From NCBI RefSeq assembly GCF_024609215.1, contig NZ_JANIPD030000042.1, positions 1 through 64,000 on the forward strand: DNA of 64,000 bases, read 5' to 3'. Positions 9,701 to 17,382 of the stretch are shown here, piece by piece. Source of the stretch: Curtanaerobium respiraculi (GTDB lineage Bacteria; Actinomycetota; Coriobacteriia; Coriobacteriales; Eggerthellaceae). The position numbers and the translations under genes are program-made. Under the pieces are notes generated by a model, which saw nothing but the letters and a program-made list of their open reading frames with translations, had not been told where the DNA came from and made no database searches. Within the stretch, counting starts at the first letter, position 1. Each line of letters opens with the position of its first letter.

Positions 9701-11184
9701 AACACGGTGCACCGGCTGCCCAAGTCGACCGGAGCGGTCGACTTCAGGGCTTCCGCCGCGAAATCCTCCACGGAAAGGCCCAAACTGGTGGCGAACGCCT
9801 CGATGAAGCTGCCGCACCCGGCGCTGCAGCTTTCGTTGAGCATGATGTGCTCGATCACGCCGTTCTTCACCGTGATGCATTTCATGTCCTGGCCGCCGAT
9901 GTCCAGGATGAAGTCGACGTCCGGATTCAGCTCGCGCGCACCGCGCAGGTGGGCGACGGTCTCGATTTCCCCGCTGTCGGCTTGGATCGCCTCCAGCAAC
10001 AGGGCCTCGCCATAGCCGGTCGTGGTCACATGCCCGATGGTCACCAAGGGGTTGCCCGCAGCGTCGCGCGGGAGCCGATCCTCCAACTCGCCCAGCATGC
10101 GGCGGGCGGTGCCCAGCACGTCGCCCTTGTTGTTGGCGTAGAAGCTGTGCAGCACTTCGCCGCCGCGCCCGATGAGGGTGCTCTTCAGCGTGGTGCTGCC
10201 GGCGTCGATGCCCAGATAGGCCTCGCCGCGGTAGGCGGAAAGATCGCCTTGGGGCACGGACGCCTTGGCGTGGCGCGCTCGGAACTCCTCCAGCTCGGCC
10301 TCGTTCTTGAAGAGCGGCTCGAGGCGCGGGACCTCGCTCCCCTGCAGGTCGCCCAAGTTGGCCATGCGATCCTTCAACTGTCCGAGCGTGACCGCCTCGT
10401 TGTTCCCCTCGGAAGCGAACGCCGCGCCGCGGGCGACGAACAGATGCGATTCCTCCGGCACGATGGCGGTTTCATCCGTGAGCTCCAGCGTCTCGATGAA
10501 GCGCTGCCGCAGCTCGGATAGGTAATGCAAGGGACCGCCCAAAAACGCCACGTTGCCTCGGATGGGACGCCCGCATGCCAGGCCGCTGATGGTCTGCATG
10601 ACCACGGCCTGCAGCACGCTGGCGGCGATGTCGTCCTTCTTGGCGCCCTCGTTGAGCAAGGGCTGCACGTCGGTCTTGGCGAACACGCCGCAGCGGCTCG
10701 CGATGGGGTAGATGATGGTATGGCGCGCGGCCATCTCGTTCAGGCCCGCCGCGTCGGTGTCGAGCAGGGTCGCCATCTGATCGATGAAAGCGCCCGTGCC
10801 GCCGGCGCAGGTGCCGTTCATGCGCTGCTCGATGCCGCCGTCGAGGTAGATGATCTTGGCGTCCTCGCCGCCCAGCTCGATGGCGACGTCGGTCTGGGGG
10901 ATCAGGCGCTCGATCGCGGTCTTGTTGGCGATGACCTCCTGCACGAACGGCACGCCCAGCCACTGCGAGAGCAGCAGGCCGCCGCTGCCGGTGATTGCCA
11001 TGGTCGCCGGGGCATCGCCCAGCTTCCCCAGCGCCTCGCCCACGATCTCCACGATCGTGGCGCGGATATCGGAATGATGGCGGCGGTACACGCTGAAGAC
11101 AACCTCGTCACGCGCGTCCATGGCCAGCAGCTTCACCGTCGTGGAGCCGACGTCCACGCCGATGCGCAGGTTTCCATCGCTCAT
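6715..11184 (-). CDS. Giant fused 2-hydroxyacyl-CoA dehydratase activase / dehydratase-like protein
   Basis: A 1489-aa protein. Two ASKHA ATPase domains of the BadF/HgdC activator type lie in tandem: the first has [13 protein letters not shown] (residues 7-19) and [13 protein letters not shown] with Cys126; the second has [12 protein letters not shown] near 320 and [12 protein letters not shown] near 450. In dimeric activators such cysteines bind a bridging [4Fe-4S] cluster. A DUF2229-type region follows ([16 protein letters not shown] near 615, [18 protein letters not shown] near 690). The last third resembles the HgdB-like dehydratase domain ([33 protein letters not shown]). The likely job is ATP-driven low-potential electron transfer to a radical dehydratase or reductase. 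The start at 11184 follows AAAGGGC; longer frames upstream run into the tetR gene. It lies 50 bases after tetR, probably in one transcript. The true substrate is unknown. Confidence 0.88.
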   Translation of the reverse strand: MSDGNLRIGVDVGSTTVKLLAMDARDEVVFSVYRRHHSDIRATIVEIVGEALGKLGDAPATMAITGSGGLLLSQWLGVPFVQEVIANKTAIERLIPQTDVAIELGGEDAKIIYLDGGIEQRMNGTCAGGTGAFIDQMATLLDTDAAGLNEMAARHTIIYPIASRCGVFAKTDVQPLLNEGAKKDDIAASVLQAVVMQTISGLACGRPIRGNVAFLGGPLHYLSELRQRFIETLELTDETAIVPEESHLFVARGAAFASEGNNEAVTLGQLKDRMANLGDLQGSEVPRLEPLFKNEAELEEFRARHAKASVPQGDLSAYRGEAYLGIDAGSTTLKSTLIGRGGEVLHSFYANNKGDVLGTARRMLGELEDRLPRDAAGNPLVTIGHVTTTGYGEALLLEAIQADSGEIETVAHLRGARELNPDVDFILDIGGQDMKCITVKNGVIEHIMLNESCSAGCGSFIEAFATSLGLSVEDFAAEALKSTAPVDLGSRCTVFMNSRVKQAQKEGASVADISAGLSYSVIKNALFKVIKLRDASELGEHAIVQGGTFLNDAVLRAFENMAGHDAIRPDIAGLMGAWGAALLARDRAAAGGAKMLTPEEIDNLTIKHTAVRCGKCSNNCLLTINDFGKDPETGRRRRFITGNRCERGAGAKAKSKDVPNLFEFKNDLLFDREVLPREKAPYGTVGIPRALNMYENYPFWHSFFTTLGYRVELSSASTKKTFEAGIESMPSENACYPAKLSHGHIMELLERDVDFIWMPCIRWERQEDAGANNHFNCPIVMSYSEALKLNIDELKTSRTDFLNPFIPYDDKEALKRRLYEHLSKNRKKELEARGEKNVAVPSKREIEAAVDRAWQVDLDFKSTMRAKGEETLRWLEEHHGHGIVLAGRPYHIDPEINHALPELITGFGMAVLTEDSVAHLGNLDRNLRVYDQWMYHTRLYNAARVVTQRTDLDLIQMMSFGCGLDALTTDEVEEILEGSGKVYTLLKIDQISNLGAARIRIRSLMAALRQRADEAEAASRAEAGMDPALDEAQANAEATAAELAASRRACVTDGFEFKADRRSASTEFPRVEFTEEMRKTYTILAPQMSPIHFELLVPIFRHYGYNLELLPAVDHGAVDAGLKYVNNDICYPSILVTGQIMEAATSGRYDMDKTAFIITQTGGGCRATNYIALIRKGLHDAGLDQVPVISLALNDTGESNSGFKITGKMLLTAIPALVIGDLLMQMLYRTRPYEAREGSAYRLFRTWMDYMKEHECSMSRSDVKRTVDAIVEDFDNLPCVDFGSKPRVGVVGEILVKFHPTANNQIVETIEAEGCEANVPGLVDFFLFGMLNPAVRHKELTPDLKKYLGAKGLVAFCEAQRNPVRKALAKSRRFEPISRIEEIAAGASDIIDLGNTMGEGWLLTGEMVELVNEGVPNIVCTQPFACLPNHVVGKAVIKEMRRQYPQSNIVAVDYDPGASEVNQLNRIKLMIAVAKENLREQRALESASA

Positions 11185-11234
11185 GTTCTTGCCCTTTCCC
11201 CATGCCAAGCCGCGCTCGACCCAGCATCGTTTTC

Positions 11235-11852
11235 CTAAAGTTCGATCGATTCGCCCGGTTTGATGAAGAGCAGCCGCTGGGCGACGCGCGCCATCTGACC
11301 GCTCGATTCCCTCATACCCGTTTCGAGCCACTGCTCGACCACGCCCAGGTAGGCGCTGGCGTAAAAAACCACGTAGTAGTTCACGAACGCGGTGGGGTGC
11401 TCGCGGTACCGCTTGTGCAGGACCGATTGCACCAGCGTGGTACAGACCCGGTCGCGCAGACGGCGCTCGAAGCGCGCGTCGCCGCCGGGACCCATGACCG
11501 CGCACAGAAAATCGCCCTGGCTGCGCAGGTAGTCGAACAGGTCGACCAGGATGGGCAGCGGCCTCTTCCGTTTCACGCACGACGCCGCCTCCACCATGTT
11601 CAAGGTGGACAGGCGAGCCTGGATCGCCTCAAGTTCCGCCAATATCTCGTCCTCGACCGATTCGACCAGGTCTTCCTTACTCTTGAAGTGGTTGTAGAAC
11701 GTGGCGCGCGTGATATCGGCGGCAGAGCACAGATCCCCCACCGAGATCGCGTCCAGCCCGCGCTCCTCCATGAGCGCGGTGAGGGCGCCGCGCAGTGCCG
11801 CCTGGGTTTTCGCCACGCGTCGATCGCAGGTGTTTGACATCGAACCCGCCAC
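11235..11852 (-). CDS. TetR/AcrR family transcriptional regulator
   Basis: A 205-aa repressor. The N-terminal HTH is typical ([20 protein letters not shown], then [30 protein letters not shown]), and the C-terminal ~140 residues form a helical ligand domain without a recognised subfamily. The best start is GTG at 11852, five bases after AAGGAG; ATG at 11840 is the alternative but lacks a good site. An AT-rich promoter with overlapping inverted repeats lies 150 bases upstream. Its position directly before the activase-like gene suggests that it controls itself and that gene. The inducer cannot be read from the sequence. Confidence 0.9.
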   Translation of the reverse strand: MAGSMSNTCDRRVAKTQAALRGALTALMEERGLDAISVGDLCSAADITRATFYNHFKSKEDLVESVEDEILAELEAIQARLSTLNMVEAASCVKRKRPLPILVDLFDYLRSQGDFLCAVMGPGGDARFERRLRDRVCTTLVQSVLHKRYREHPTAFVNYYVVFYASAYLGVVEQWLETGMRESSGQMARVAQRLLFIKPGESIEL

Positions 11853-12001
11853 ACGCTCTCCTTCCCGCTCGTGCGGTTTCCCCGCATGATGTTCGAGCTG
11901 CACGGGGCGATCCCGCCAAGGTACATCGAGCCGAAATGCTCGCGTCGATCCGCCTGCGAGATACCCTTCGCCCCATCCACGCCGTAAAGGCGCCTCGGAG
12001 C

Positions 12002-12041
12002 TTTTATACAGCCTACACATTACTTGACAATGTGTATAAAA
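12002..12041 (-). promoter_or_regulatory. tetR promoter with overlapping operator palindromes
   Basis: On the minus strand TTGTCA (complement of 12025-12030) and TATAAA (complement of 12003-12008) form -35 and -10 boxes 16 bases apart. A perfect 8-bp inverted repeat, TACACATT at 12014-12021 and AATGTGTA at 12029-12036 with a 7-bp spacer, covers the -35 box and spacer. A second pair, TTTTATACA (12002-12010) with TGTATAAAA (12033-12041), surrounds it. Such palindromes inside a promoter are typical TetR operators, implying autoregulation of the tetR-activase unit. Confidence 0.7.
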
Positions 12042-12111
12042 AGCATGGTAGCAGTGCGAAACCATCGCCGCAACCCGTGCACCGAACCGTCAAATTTCGG
12101 CAAGCAGAACT

Positions 12112-12278
12112 GTGACAGGCAACTTGACGATATGTTCATCTGTGACAGGCAACTGTGACAGGCAACCGTATTGTTTGTCACATGCGTGACGGGCAACCAG
12201 GCGGATTCTAGCGGTCATTCCACCACGATGAAAAGCGACAGACAACCGAGTGACAACTAACCGTATTGTTTGCCACAT
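12112..12278. repeat. Cluster C of palindromic repeat family 1
   Basis: At least five full or partial units with GTGACAGGCAA, GTGACGGGCAACC or GTGACAACTAACC starts. Two carry the complete 3' end (CCGTATTGTTTGTCAC and CCGTATTGTTTGCCAC). Half-units predominate, as if the cluster grew by repeated truncated copying. It lies upstream of tetR, between the operator region and a small gene remnant. Confidence 0.85.
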
Positions 12279-12336
12279 TCAATTGCGAAGCGCACGGTAA
12301 TGGAAAGGCAATTGGTTTTCCCTGCAACCAAGACAA

Positions 12337-12486
12337 TCACTTGGGGTCAACCACAAGTCGCTTGCCCGTAATCACGAGAATTCCTACGATTTCGCCAAAT
12401 GAAAATCCGATTTCGAGAAGCTCGCCATGATGGAAGGCGCGCGAGGCGGGCAGAACATCGCCCGACCGCGCAAAAAGCGATACCAC
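12337..12486 (-). pseudogene. Unidentified coding remnant between repeat clusters
   Basis: A 49-codon frame reads VVSLFARSGDVLPASRAFHH, then GELLEIGFSFGEIVGILVI and TGKRLVVDPK before a TGA. The composition is protein-like, with an amphipathic, hydrophobic core, unlike neighbouring non-coding frames. It has no ribosome site and continues upstream without a start before reaching repeat unit D. It is probably the 3' end of a lost gene. No family is recognised. Confidence 0.3.
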
Positions 12487-12512
12487 TATTTCAGGTAAAG
12501 AAGCAACGCGAT

Positions 12513-12539
12513 GTGACGGACAATACGGTTGCTTGTCAC
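12513..12539. repeat. Single complete unit D of palindromic repeat family 1
   Basis: A 27-nt unit starting GTGACGGACAATACGG and ending TTGCTTGTCAC, in the same orientation as the unit at 4165-4191. It stands alone between a coding remnant and the MerR regulator gene. Confidence 0.85.
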
Positions 12540-12613
12540 GTGGCGATGCGGTTGCGAGCCCGCTTGACCTTAACGCCGCGGCAAGCCCGATAATGCCATG
12601 CAGGAGGTGAGCA

Positions 12614-13390
12614 ATGGAGAAGAAACGCTACACGATCGGCCAGCTTGCAGAACTTTCGGGAGCAAGCCCCAGAGCCATCAGGTATTACGAGGACATGGGG
12701 ATCATCGCCCCGCGGCGCCTGGCCAACGGATACCGATCGTACTCGGACGCCGACGTTCGGCGCCTCGCTCAAATTCTTTCCATGCGAGCGTGTGGCTTAC
12801 CGCTCCCGACTATTCGCAAGATCATCGGCAATCCCGAAATTGAGCTGCACGACGCGCTTTGCTCCCATCTCCTCTCCCTGCGTAAGCAGAGAGAATCTCT
12901 GGACGAGGCGATGCTTCGCACGAAAAAGGCTATCGCCGCAACGGAAAGGATGGAAAGCATGGATGAGAAAACCGCATTCGAGCAGATCAAAGCAGAAGAG
13001 CTTGAGAAGTTCGAGAAAAGGTACGGCACCGAGGCGCGTGAACGATACGGTTCCGAGGCGATAGATGCGACCAACGAGAGGATGATGTCGCTCACGCAAG
13101 ACGAATGGGAAGCCAAGGAGCTGCTGGAAGATTCAATCAAGGTGCAACTTCGGATTGCGATGGCAACAGGGGATCCCGCCGGCGACGATTCGCATGAGTT
13201 GGCTCGCATGCATGAAAGATGGATCCGCCTCCACTGGGGCGAAAGTTACACGCGCGAGGCCCACCGTTCGCTTGCATGCGCCTATCTCGATGACAGCCGT
13301 TTTATCGACTACTATGATGGAGCAGCTGGAAAAGGTGCCACGGAATTTCTCGTAAAAGCGTTATTGGGGAATCTTTCGACAACCGTGTAG
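12614..13390 (+). CDS. MerR family regulator with TipAS-like effector domain
   Basis: A 258-aa regulator. Residues 5-75 are a MerR winged-helix domain (YTIGQLAELSGASPRAIRYY, ANGYRSYSDADVRRLAQIL), followed by a coiled-coil linker (LLSLRKQRESLDEAMLRTKKAIAATERM). The C-terminal ~130 residues (FEKRYGTEARERYGSEA, then MHERWIRLHWG, ACAYLDDSRFIDYYD) match TipAS antibiotic-recognition domains (PF07739). TipA-type proteins bind thiopeptides or other hydrophobic compounds and activate promoters with long spacers. AGGAGGTGAGCA precedes the ATG. No target gene is adjacent on the same strand; palindromic repeats follow immediately at the stop codon. Confidence 0.9.
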   Translation: MEKKRYTIGQLAELSGASPRAIRYYEDMGIIAPRRLANGYRSYSDADVRRLAQILSMRACGLPLPTIRKIIGNPEIELHDALCSHLLSLRKQRESLDEAMLRTKKAIAATERMESMDEKTAFEQIKAEELEKFEKRYGTEARERYGSEAIDATNERMMSLTQDEWEAKELLEDSIKVQLRIAMATGDPAGDDSHELARMHERWIRLHWGESYTREAHRSLACAYLDDSRFIDYYDGAAGKGATEFLVKALLGNLSTTV

Positions 13391-13507
13391 ATGACGGACA
13401 AAGGGGTCGTAGACAAAGGGGTCGTAGACTTTTGTCCTGTCCGTGCAGACAAAGGGGTCGAACCACTTCAGGACAAAAGTCTACGACCCCTTTGTCGACC
13501 CCTTTCG
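13391..13507. repeat. Palindromic repeat family 2, first locus, with a perfect 28-bp stem
   Basis: Units of about 25 bases that begin GACAAAGGGGTCGTAG and end ACTTTTGTC. Arms at 13412-13439 and 13469-13496 are perfect reverse complements over 28 bases with a 29-base loop, itself containing another partial unit (GACAAAGGGGTCGAA). The cluster starts right after the merR stop codon and ends where the flavoprotein remnant loses its reading frame. It may also terminate both convergent transcripts. Confidence 0.9.
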
Positions 13508-13510
13508 CCC

Positions 13511-13686
13511 GTCGCTGCCGGGCTGAACTTGTACCCCGGCTTCATCTCCACGGTCATCGCGGTTCCGCCAATCCACTGGCTGCGCTCAAGAATCGCGACC
13601 TTCATGTCGGAATCTTTCGCCAAGTACGTTGCCGTGACGAGTGCAGGGGTGTTGCCGCCTATAATGATGGCATCATAATCCGCCAT
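13511..13686 (-). pseudogene. N-terminal remnant of an FAD-dependent oxidoreductase
   Basis: The frame begins MADYDAIIIGGNTPALVTAT, then YLAKDSDMKVAILERSQWIGGTA, a dinucleotide-binding Rossmann start (GxxxxG...A..L, acidic end of strand 2) as in phytoene-desaturase-like flavoproteins such as the intact protein at 26505-28415. After about 57 residues (KPGYKFSP) it runs into repeat family 2 and stops. The second glycine of the usual GxGxxG motif is not canonical (GGNTPA). The start and its neighbours (two small genes just upstream on the same strand) suggest a three-gene operon whose last member was cut off. Confidence 0.75.
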
Positions 13687-13755
13687 TGCTTGCCTTTCTC
13701 TTCGATCATATATCGATGTTGAAGCCTTCGATGCTTCGAACCCGCTACGCTTACC

Positions 13756-13995
13756 TTACGAGATCTTCTCCATTGTCACCCCCAATACATTGTCGGCGAG
13801 GTACTTCAGCACAGCCGGGATATCGACAATGCCGACCGCCGCCTTGATACTCTCGTCATCCATGAACATATCGGTATCCCATGCCCCCATGAGCGCACCG
13901 GTCACGGTGAGCTTTCCGTCTTGAACGCGCACGTTCTTCAGCTCTATCATCGTTGCGCCATCTTCGTTCACGATTTTGCAGGTCTTTCCATCCAT
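13756..13995 (-). CDS. Small protein resembling the C-terminal domain of the large FAD oxidoreductase
   Basis: A 79-aa acidic protein: KTCKIVNEDGATMIELKNV, then RVQDGKLTVTGALMGAWDTD and a hydrophobic helix. By eye it aligns without gaps to the last ~80 residues of the 636-aa oxidoreductase encoded at 26505-28415 (DIINAQGTKLMTAKKIYIRD, GKVAMDGNIMGTM), sharing 'I(I/V)N..G', 'K.(I/V).(I/V).DGK', 'G..MG' and a later 'AV...D'. So this domain may exist either free or fused to the flavoprotein. It lies between the truncated flavoprotein and another small gene, all leftward. GGAGGG precedes the ATG. Confidence 0.65.
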   Translation of the reverse strand: MDGKTCKIVNEDGATMIELKNVRVQDGKLTVTGALMGAWDTDMFMDDESIKAAVGIVDIPAVLKYLADNVLGVTMEKIS

Positions 13996-14028
13996 CGGAA
14001 CCCTCCTTTCAATCCCGTTTGACTTGCG

Positions 14029-14316
14029 CTACATCAGCGCCTTCACCATGAATTTGATGGCATCCTTGTTCATGATGCCTTTCATCTTTTTAACGTCAGA
14101 TTTTTCGAGAATCACAGCGGCGGCGGTAACCCCCGGAAGTTCAAGATTCAACCTGAGTCCGTCCATATCGTCGGCTTTCGTCAGGCTCATCACGGCAGAT
14201 GGCCCGCTGATGCGATACCCCAAGCCTTCCACCATAGGTTTGCAAATGTTCGTGTCAGGATCGACCTGCAAATCGATATTCGCAAGCTCTTGGTCGCCAT
14301 TGAGAAGCAGCTTCAT
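14029..14316 (-). CDS. Small uncharacterised protein, first gene of the flavoprotein-remnant operon
   Basis: A 95-aa protein starting MKLLLNGDQELANIDLQVD. The start at 14316 is supported by a strong AGGAGG site nine bases upstream; the longer frame to 14373 is not needed. Ending NKDAIKFMVKALM, it resembles a compact alpha/beta domain (VDPDTNICKPMVEGLGYRIS, LRLNLELPGVTAAAVILEK). No family is recognised. It is the promoter-proximal gene of a leftward set (14316, 13995, 13686), facing a LysR regulator across an AT-rich gap, and is likely controlled by it. A sterol-carrier-like or ligand-binding role is only a guess. Confidence 0.6.
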   Translation of the reverse strand: MKLLLNGDQELANIDLQVDPDTNICKPMVEGLGYRISGPSAVMSLTKADDMDGLRLNLELPGVTAAAVILEKSDVKKMKGIMNKDAIKFMVKALM

Positions 14317-14343
14317 TCTTTGCACCTCCTCCTGCGTATCCGG

Positions 14344-14436
14344 ATGTTTCTTTATTGACATGGTATTCTGCAATTACATGATTATTCCAACTATATAATG
14401 TATGATTTAAATAAAATTTTATATAAAGGAGACACA
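14344..14436. promoter_or_regulatory. AT-rich divergent control region between a LysR gene and its presumed target operon
   Basis: This stretch is far more AT-rich than its surroundings. Rightward there is TTGACA at 14355-14360 and a TATAAT at 14394-14399, the latter well placed for the lysR start. TACAT...ATGTA inverted halves flank the centre, and a perfect 12-bp palindrome ATAAAATTTTAT lies just before the lysR ribosome site. LysR proteins normally bind such divergent regions (T-N11-A dyads) to control themselves and the opposite operon. Confidence 0.6.
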
Positions 14437-15324
14437 GTGGATACATGGGATCTCGAATGCTTTCTCGCGGTTGCCGATGAGCTTCATTTCGGACAAGCGG
14501 CAAGAAAGCTGCATATCGCGGAGCAACCGCTAGGATATCGCGTTCGCAAACTGGAAGATGAACTGGGTTTTAAGCTCTTCGACCGAACAACACGGTCGGT
14601 ACGGCTAACCCCTGCGGGGTCATCGTTCGAAGGGAATGCCCGCCGCATCGTGGCTCAGCAGCAACAAGCTGTGGAATCTGCACGCCTTATCGCGGGAGGA
14701 AAAGCGGGTGTCGTGCGCCTAGGTTACGAATCCGCCACCGTCGTATCGATTCTTCCTGATTTCGTGAGGCTCTTTCGAACAGAATACCCCGAGATCTCCC
14801 TCCGCCTCGTCGAGCACAACAAGGACGGCTTGCATCCACTAGCGAGCGGCGATACGGACGCATGTCTGATTACACGATATTCCAATCTGCCAAAAGGATT
14901 CGAATATCTGCCCATCCTGGAAGACCGTGCGGTAATCGCTTTGCCAAAGGAACATCGCCTTGCCTCGCGCAAGGAATTGAGCCTTGCCGACCTTGATGAG
15001 GTCCCGTTTCTCGGATACGCCGGTGCCAATGGTGAATCGCCCAATTGTTTCATGGAAAAACTCGTCACACATGCAGGCACCGACTCCTCGATATCGCACG
15101 AAGCAGAAACGTACACGGCTCTTTTGGGACTCGTCTCAGCGGAGCTTGGGTTCACCATTGTCACCACCTCGATGGCAAGGTTGTTTCCGGACGAGGTCAG
15201 CTACGTACCCCTCTCCGACCCCGAAGTCAGTGTGGACTACGGGCTCACATTGCGGGAAGGGGATTCCTCTGCAATCTTGAAATCGATTCGCATCGTTGCT
15301 CGCCACCTTGCTCGGATACTATGA
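14437..15324 (+). CDS. LysR family transcriptional regulator
   Basis: A 295-aa regulator with an N-terminal HTH (DLECFLAVADELHFGQAARK, LHIAEQPLGYRVRKLEDELG, FKLFDRTTRSVRLT) and a LysR substrate-binding domain (VRLGYESATVVSILPDFVRL). The start is GTG at 14437, five bases after AAAGGAG; the ATG at 14398 is inside the promoter TATAAT. It is transcribed away from the small-gene/flavoprotein-remnant operon, the classical arrangement for a LysR and its target. Since the target flavoprotein is truncated, the regulator may have lost part of its function. The inducer is unknown. Confidence 0.93.
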   Translation: MDTWDLECFLAVADELHFGQAARKLHIAEQPLGYRVRKLEDELGFKLFDRTTRSVRLTPAGSSFEGNARRIVAQQQQAVESARLIAGGKAGVVRLGYESATVVSILPDFVRLFRTEYPEISLRLVEHNKDGLHPLASGDTDACLITRYSNLPKGFEYLPILEDRAVIALPKEHRLASRKELSLADLDEVPFLGYAGANGESPNCFMEKLVTHAGTDSSISHEAETYTALLGLVSAELGFTIVTTSMARLFPDEVSYVPLSDPEVSVDYGLTLREGDSSAILKSIRIVARHLARIL

Positions 15325-15326
15325 GC

Positions 15327-15420
15327 GTGACGGCAACCAGTTTGACGGGCAACTATTGACGGGCAAAAGTCTGCGACCCCTTTGTCTGCGAATAAGACAA
15401 AAGTCTACGACCCCTTTGTC
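15327..15420. repeat. Mixed locus joining repeat families 1 and 2
   Basis: Starting in the lysR 3' flank, GTGACGGCAACC and TTGACGGGCAAC halves of family 1 run directly into a family 2 unit (GGGCAAAAGTCTGCGACCCC, then TTTGTC), followed by a complete family 2 unit ending CCCCTTTGTC at 15420. The unit at 15356-15386 is thus a chimera of both families. Confidence 0.85.
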
Positions 15421-15516
15421 ATGCGTGTTATCACGATTGGCTGCCTGCCACAATGCGACATATAAGCTCGAAACGCTATAATCGATGCACTTTCACGCTC
15501 GAACAAAGGGGTACGC

Positions 15517-16881
15517 ATGCAGATCACGCCGGCGGAAGTCGCCGAAACCCTGGCCATGGTGGCCCAACAGCACTTGGATATCCGGACGATCACACTCGGC
15601 CTCAACCTGCGAGCATGCACCCACGAGGACATCGGCGTGATGGCCCGCAAGGTGTACGATCGCATGACCGCCGCCGCGGAAAACCTCGTGCCCACCGCCG
15701 AGCAGCTTGAGCGCGAATATGGCATCCCCATCGTGAACAAGCGCATCAGCGTAACGCCAATCGCGGAGATTTCCGCCGCCACCGATGCATCGGACCTCAC
15801 CACTGTTGCTATCGCCATGGATAAGGCCGGCAAGGAGGTCGGCGTCGATTTCGTGGGAGGCTTCAGCGCCTTGGTGCAAAAGGGCATGACCGATGCCGAC
15901 CAAAAGCTGATGGACTCGATTCCGCATGCGCTGGCGGTCACGGACAACGTGTGCAGCAGCGTGAACATTGCCAGCACGCGCGCCGGTATCAACATGGATG
16001 CCGCCTGGAAGATGGCGAACATCGTGCTCGAAACCGCGAAGGCGACCGCCGACCGCGACTGCATCGGGGCTGCGAAGCTCGTCGTGTTCGCGAACGCCGT
16101 GGAGGACAACCCGTTCATGGCCGGCGCGTTCCTCGGCTCCGGCGAGGCGAGCGAGGTCGTAAACGTGGGCGTCAGCGGACCGGGCGTGGTGCGCGCCGTG
16201 CTGGCTGACCTGCCGGAGGACGCCTCCATCACCACCGTCGCCGAAGCGATCAAAGCGACCGCATTCAAGATCACCCGCGCGGGCGAGCTGATGGCGCGGC
16301 AGGCCAGCGAGGCGTTGGGCGTGCAACGCGGCATCCTCGACCTTTCCCTGGCACCCACCCCCGCAGAAGGCGACAGCGTGGCGGACATCCTCGAGGCGAT
16401 CGGCGTGGGGCAGACCGGCGGGCCGGGTACCACAGCGGCACTCGCCCTGCTGAATGACTGCGTGAAGAAGGGCGGCGTCATGGCAAGCAGCAGCGTCGGG
16501 GGGCTTTCGGGCGCGTTCATCCCCGTATCCGAGGATGCCGGCATGATACGCGCAGCGCAATCGGGAGCCCTGCGGATCGAGAAGCTCGAGGCAATGACCA
16601 GCGTGTGCAGCGTCGGCCTCGACATGATCGCCATCCCTGGCGACACCACCCCGGAAACGATTTTCGGCATCATCGCGGACGAGGCTGCCATCGGCGTGAT
16701 CAACGCGAAGACCACCGCCGTGCGCGTCATCCCCGCCATCGGGAAGAAAGCCGGGGAGACGCTGGAATTCGGCGGCCTCTTGGGCAGCGCCCCCATCATG
16801 GAAGTGGGGAGGACCGCCGGGACCGTGTTCGCCCACCGCGGCGGCCGCTTCCCCGCCCCCCTGAACTCGCTGAAAAACTAG
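15517..16881 (+). CDS. UPF0210 (DUF711) family protein
   Basis: A 454-aa protein of the widely conserved UPF0210/PFL family, distantly related to pyruvate-formate-lyase-like folds but of unknown activity. Typical segments are [96 protein letters not shown] and [11 protein letters not shown]. Full length and intact. In other genomes it is usually preceded by an ACT-domain protein (UPF0237); none is visible here, where repeat sequences lie upstream. It is monocistronic. GAACAAAGGGGTACGC precedes the ATG. Confidence 0.92.
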   Translation: MQITPAEVAETLAMVAQQHLDIRTITLGLNLRACTHEDIGVMARKVYDRMTAAAENLVPTAEQLEREYGIPIVNKRISVTPIAEISAATDASDLTTVAIAMDKAGKEVGVDFVGGFSALVQKGMTDADQKLMDSIPHALAVTDNVCSSVNIASTRAGINMDAAWKMANIVLETAKATADRDCIGAAKLVVFANAVEDNPFMAGAFLGSGEASEVVNVGVSGPGVVRAVLADLPEDASITTVAEAIKATAFKITRAGELMARQASEALGVQRGILDLSLAPTPAEGDSVADILEAIGVGQTGGPGTTAALALLNDCVKKGGVMASSSVGGLSGAFIPVSEDAGMIRAAQSGALRIEKLEAMTSVCSVGLDMIAIPGDTTPETIFGIIADEAAIGVINAKTTAVRVIPAIGKKAGETLEFGGLLGSAPIMEVGRTAGTVFAHRGGRFPAPLNSLKN

Positions 16882-17088
16882 CATCTCCCTCACCGACGCG
16901 AAGGAGATCCTCTCCGATGCACGTGCTCGGTCTGATGGGCTGAGAACGTCCGGGCAATCCGCTCCCTCGACCGTGCGATCGAGGGAGCGCGCGAGACGGA
17001 CATGGCACCGAAGATCGCAAAGCGGCAGGCAAGTCCACGCCCGTTTCGATGCCACGTTGAAATCGAAATCGGCCTTTCAGAAGTCGCT

Positions 17089-17301
17089 GCGCCAAATAAC
17101 CCGGTTGTCAGCTTTCTCCAGCCCTGAAACCCGATTTTCGCACCTCGCTGCGCCACTATTGTCGGTTGTCAGCTTTTTTCGAAGCTGCATTTCGCTATCG
17201 CGAATAACCGGGTTGGCATTCCCCCAGATAAACGCACACCTTCGCAATTTGTCCTGTTTTTCGCAGGTCGCTCGAAAGCTGACAACCGGGTTATTTGGCG
17301 C
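17089..17301. repeat. Intergenic element bounded by a perfect 28-bp inverted repeat
   Basis: Arms at 17089-17116 (GCGCCAAATAACCCGGTTG..) and 17274-17301 are perfect reverse complements over 28 bases, 157 bases apart. Inside are degenerate copies of the arm (GCGCCACTATTGTCGGTTGTCAGC near 17149; AATAACCGGGTTGG near 17203). The frames in the element are not protein-like. It occupies the convergent gap between the UPF0210 and nagB genes (16882-17382), which otherwise holds nothing recognisable. Confidence 0.85.
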
Positions 17302-17382
17302 ATAGACTCCCTTTTTTATCCCTCCAGCACACGGAAAGATTGGCAACTGGAGAAATTGGCGTAGAGAGGCGAGAAGGCCGCC

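Noticed and set aside
7648-10521. 957-codon open frame on the + strand
   Set aside because: It is the antisense shadow of the activase-like gene. In this GC-rich DNA a strong codon bias leaves long open frames opposite real genes; the translation is His/Asp/Val-rich with no motif.
4165-15420. Repeat clusters as a CRISPR array
   Set aside because: Units are adjacent, inverted and truncated, lack regular unique spacers, and no cas gene is present.
15493-17055. 520-codon open frame on the - strand
   Set aside because: Antisense to the UPF0210 gene, whose conserved motifs are clear.
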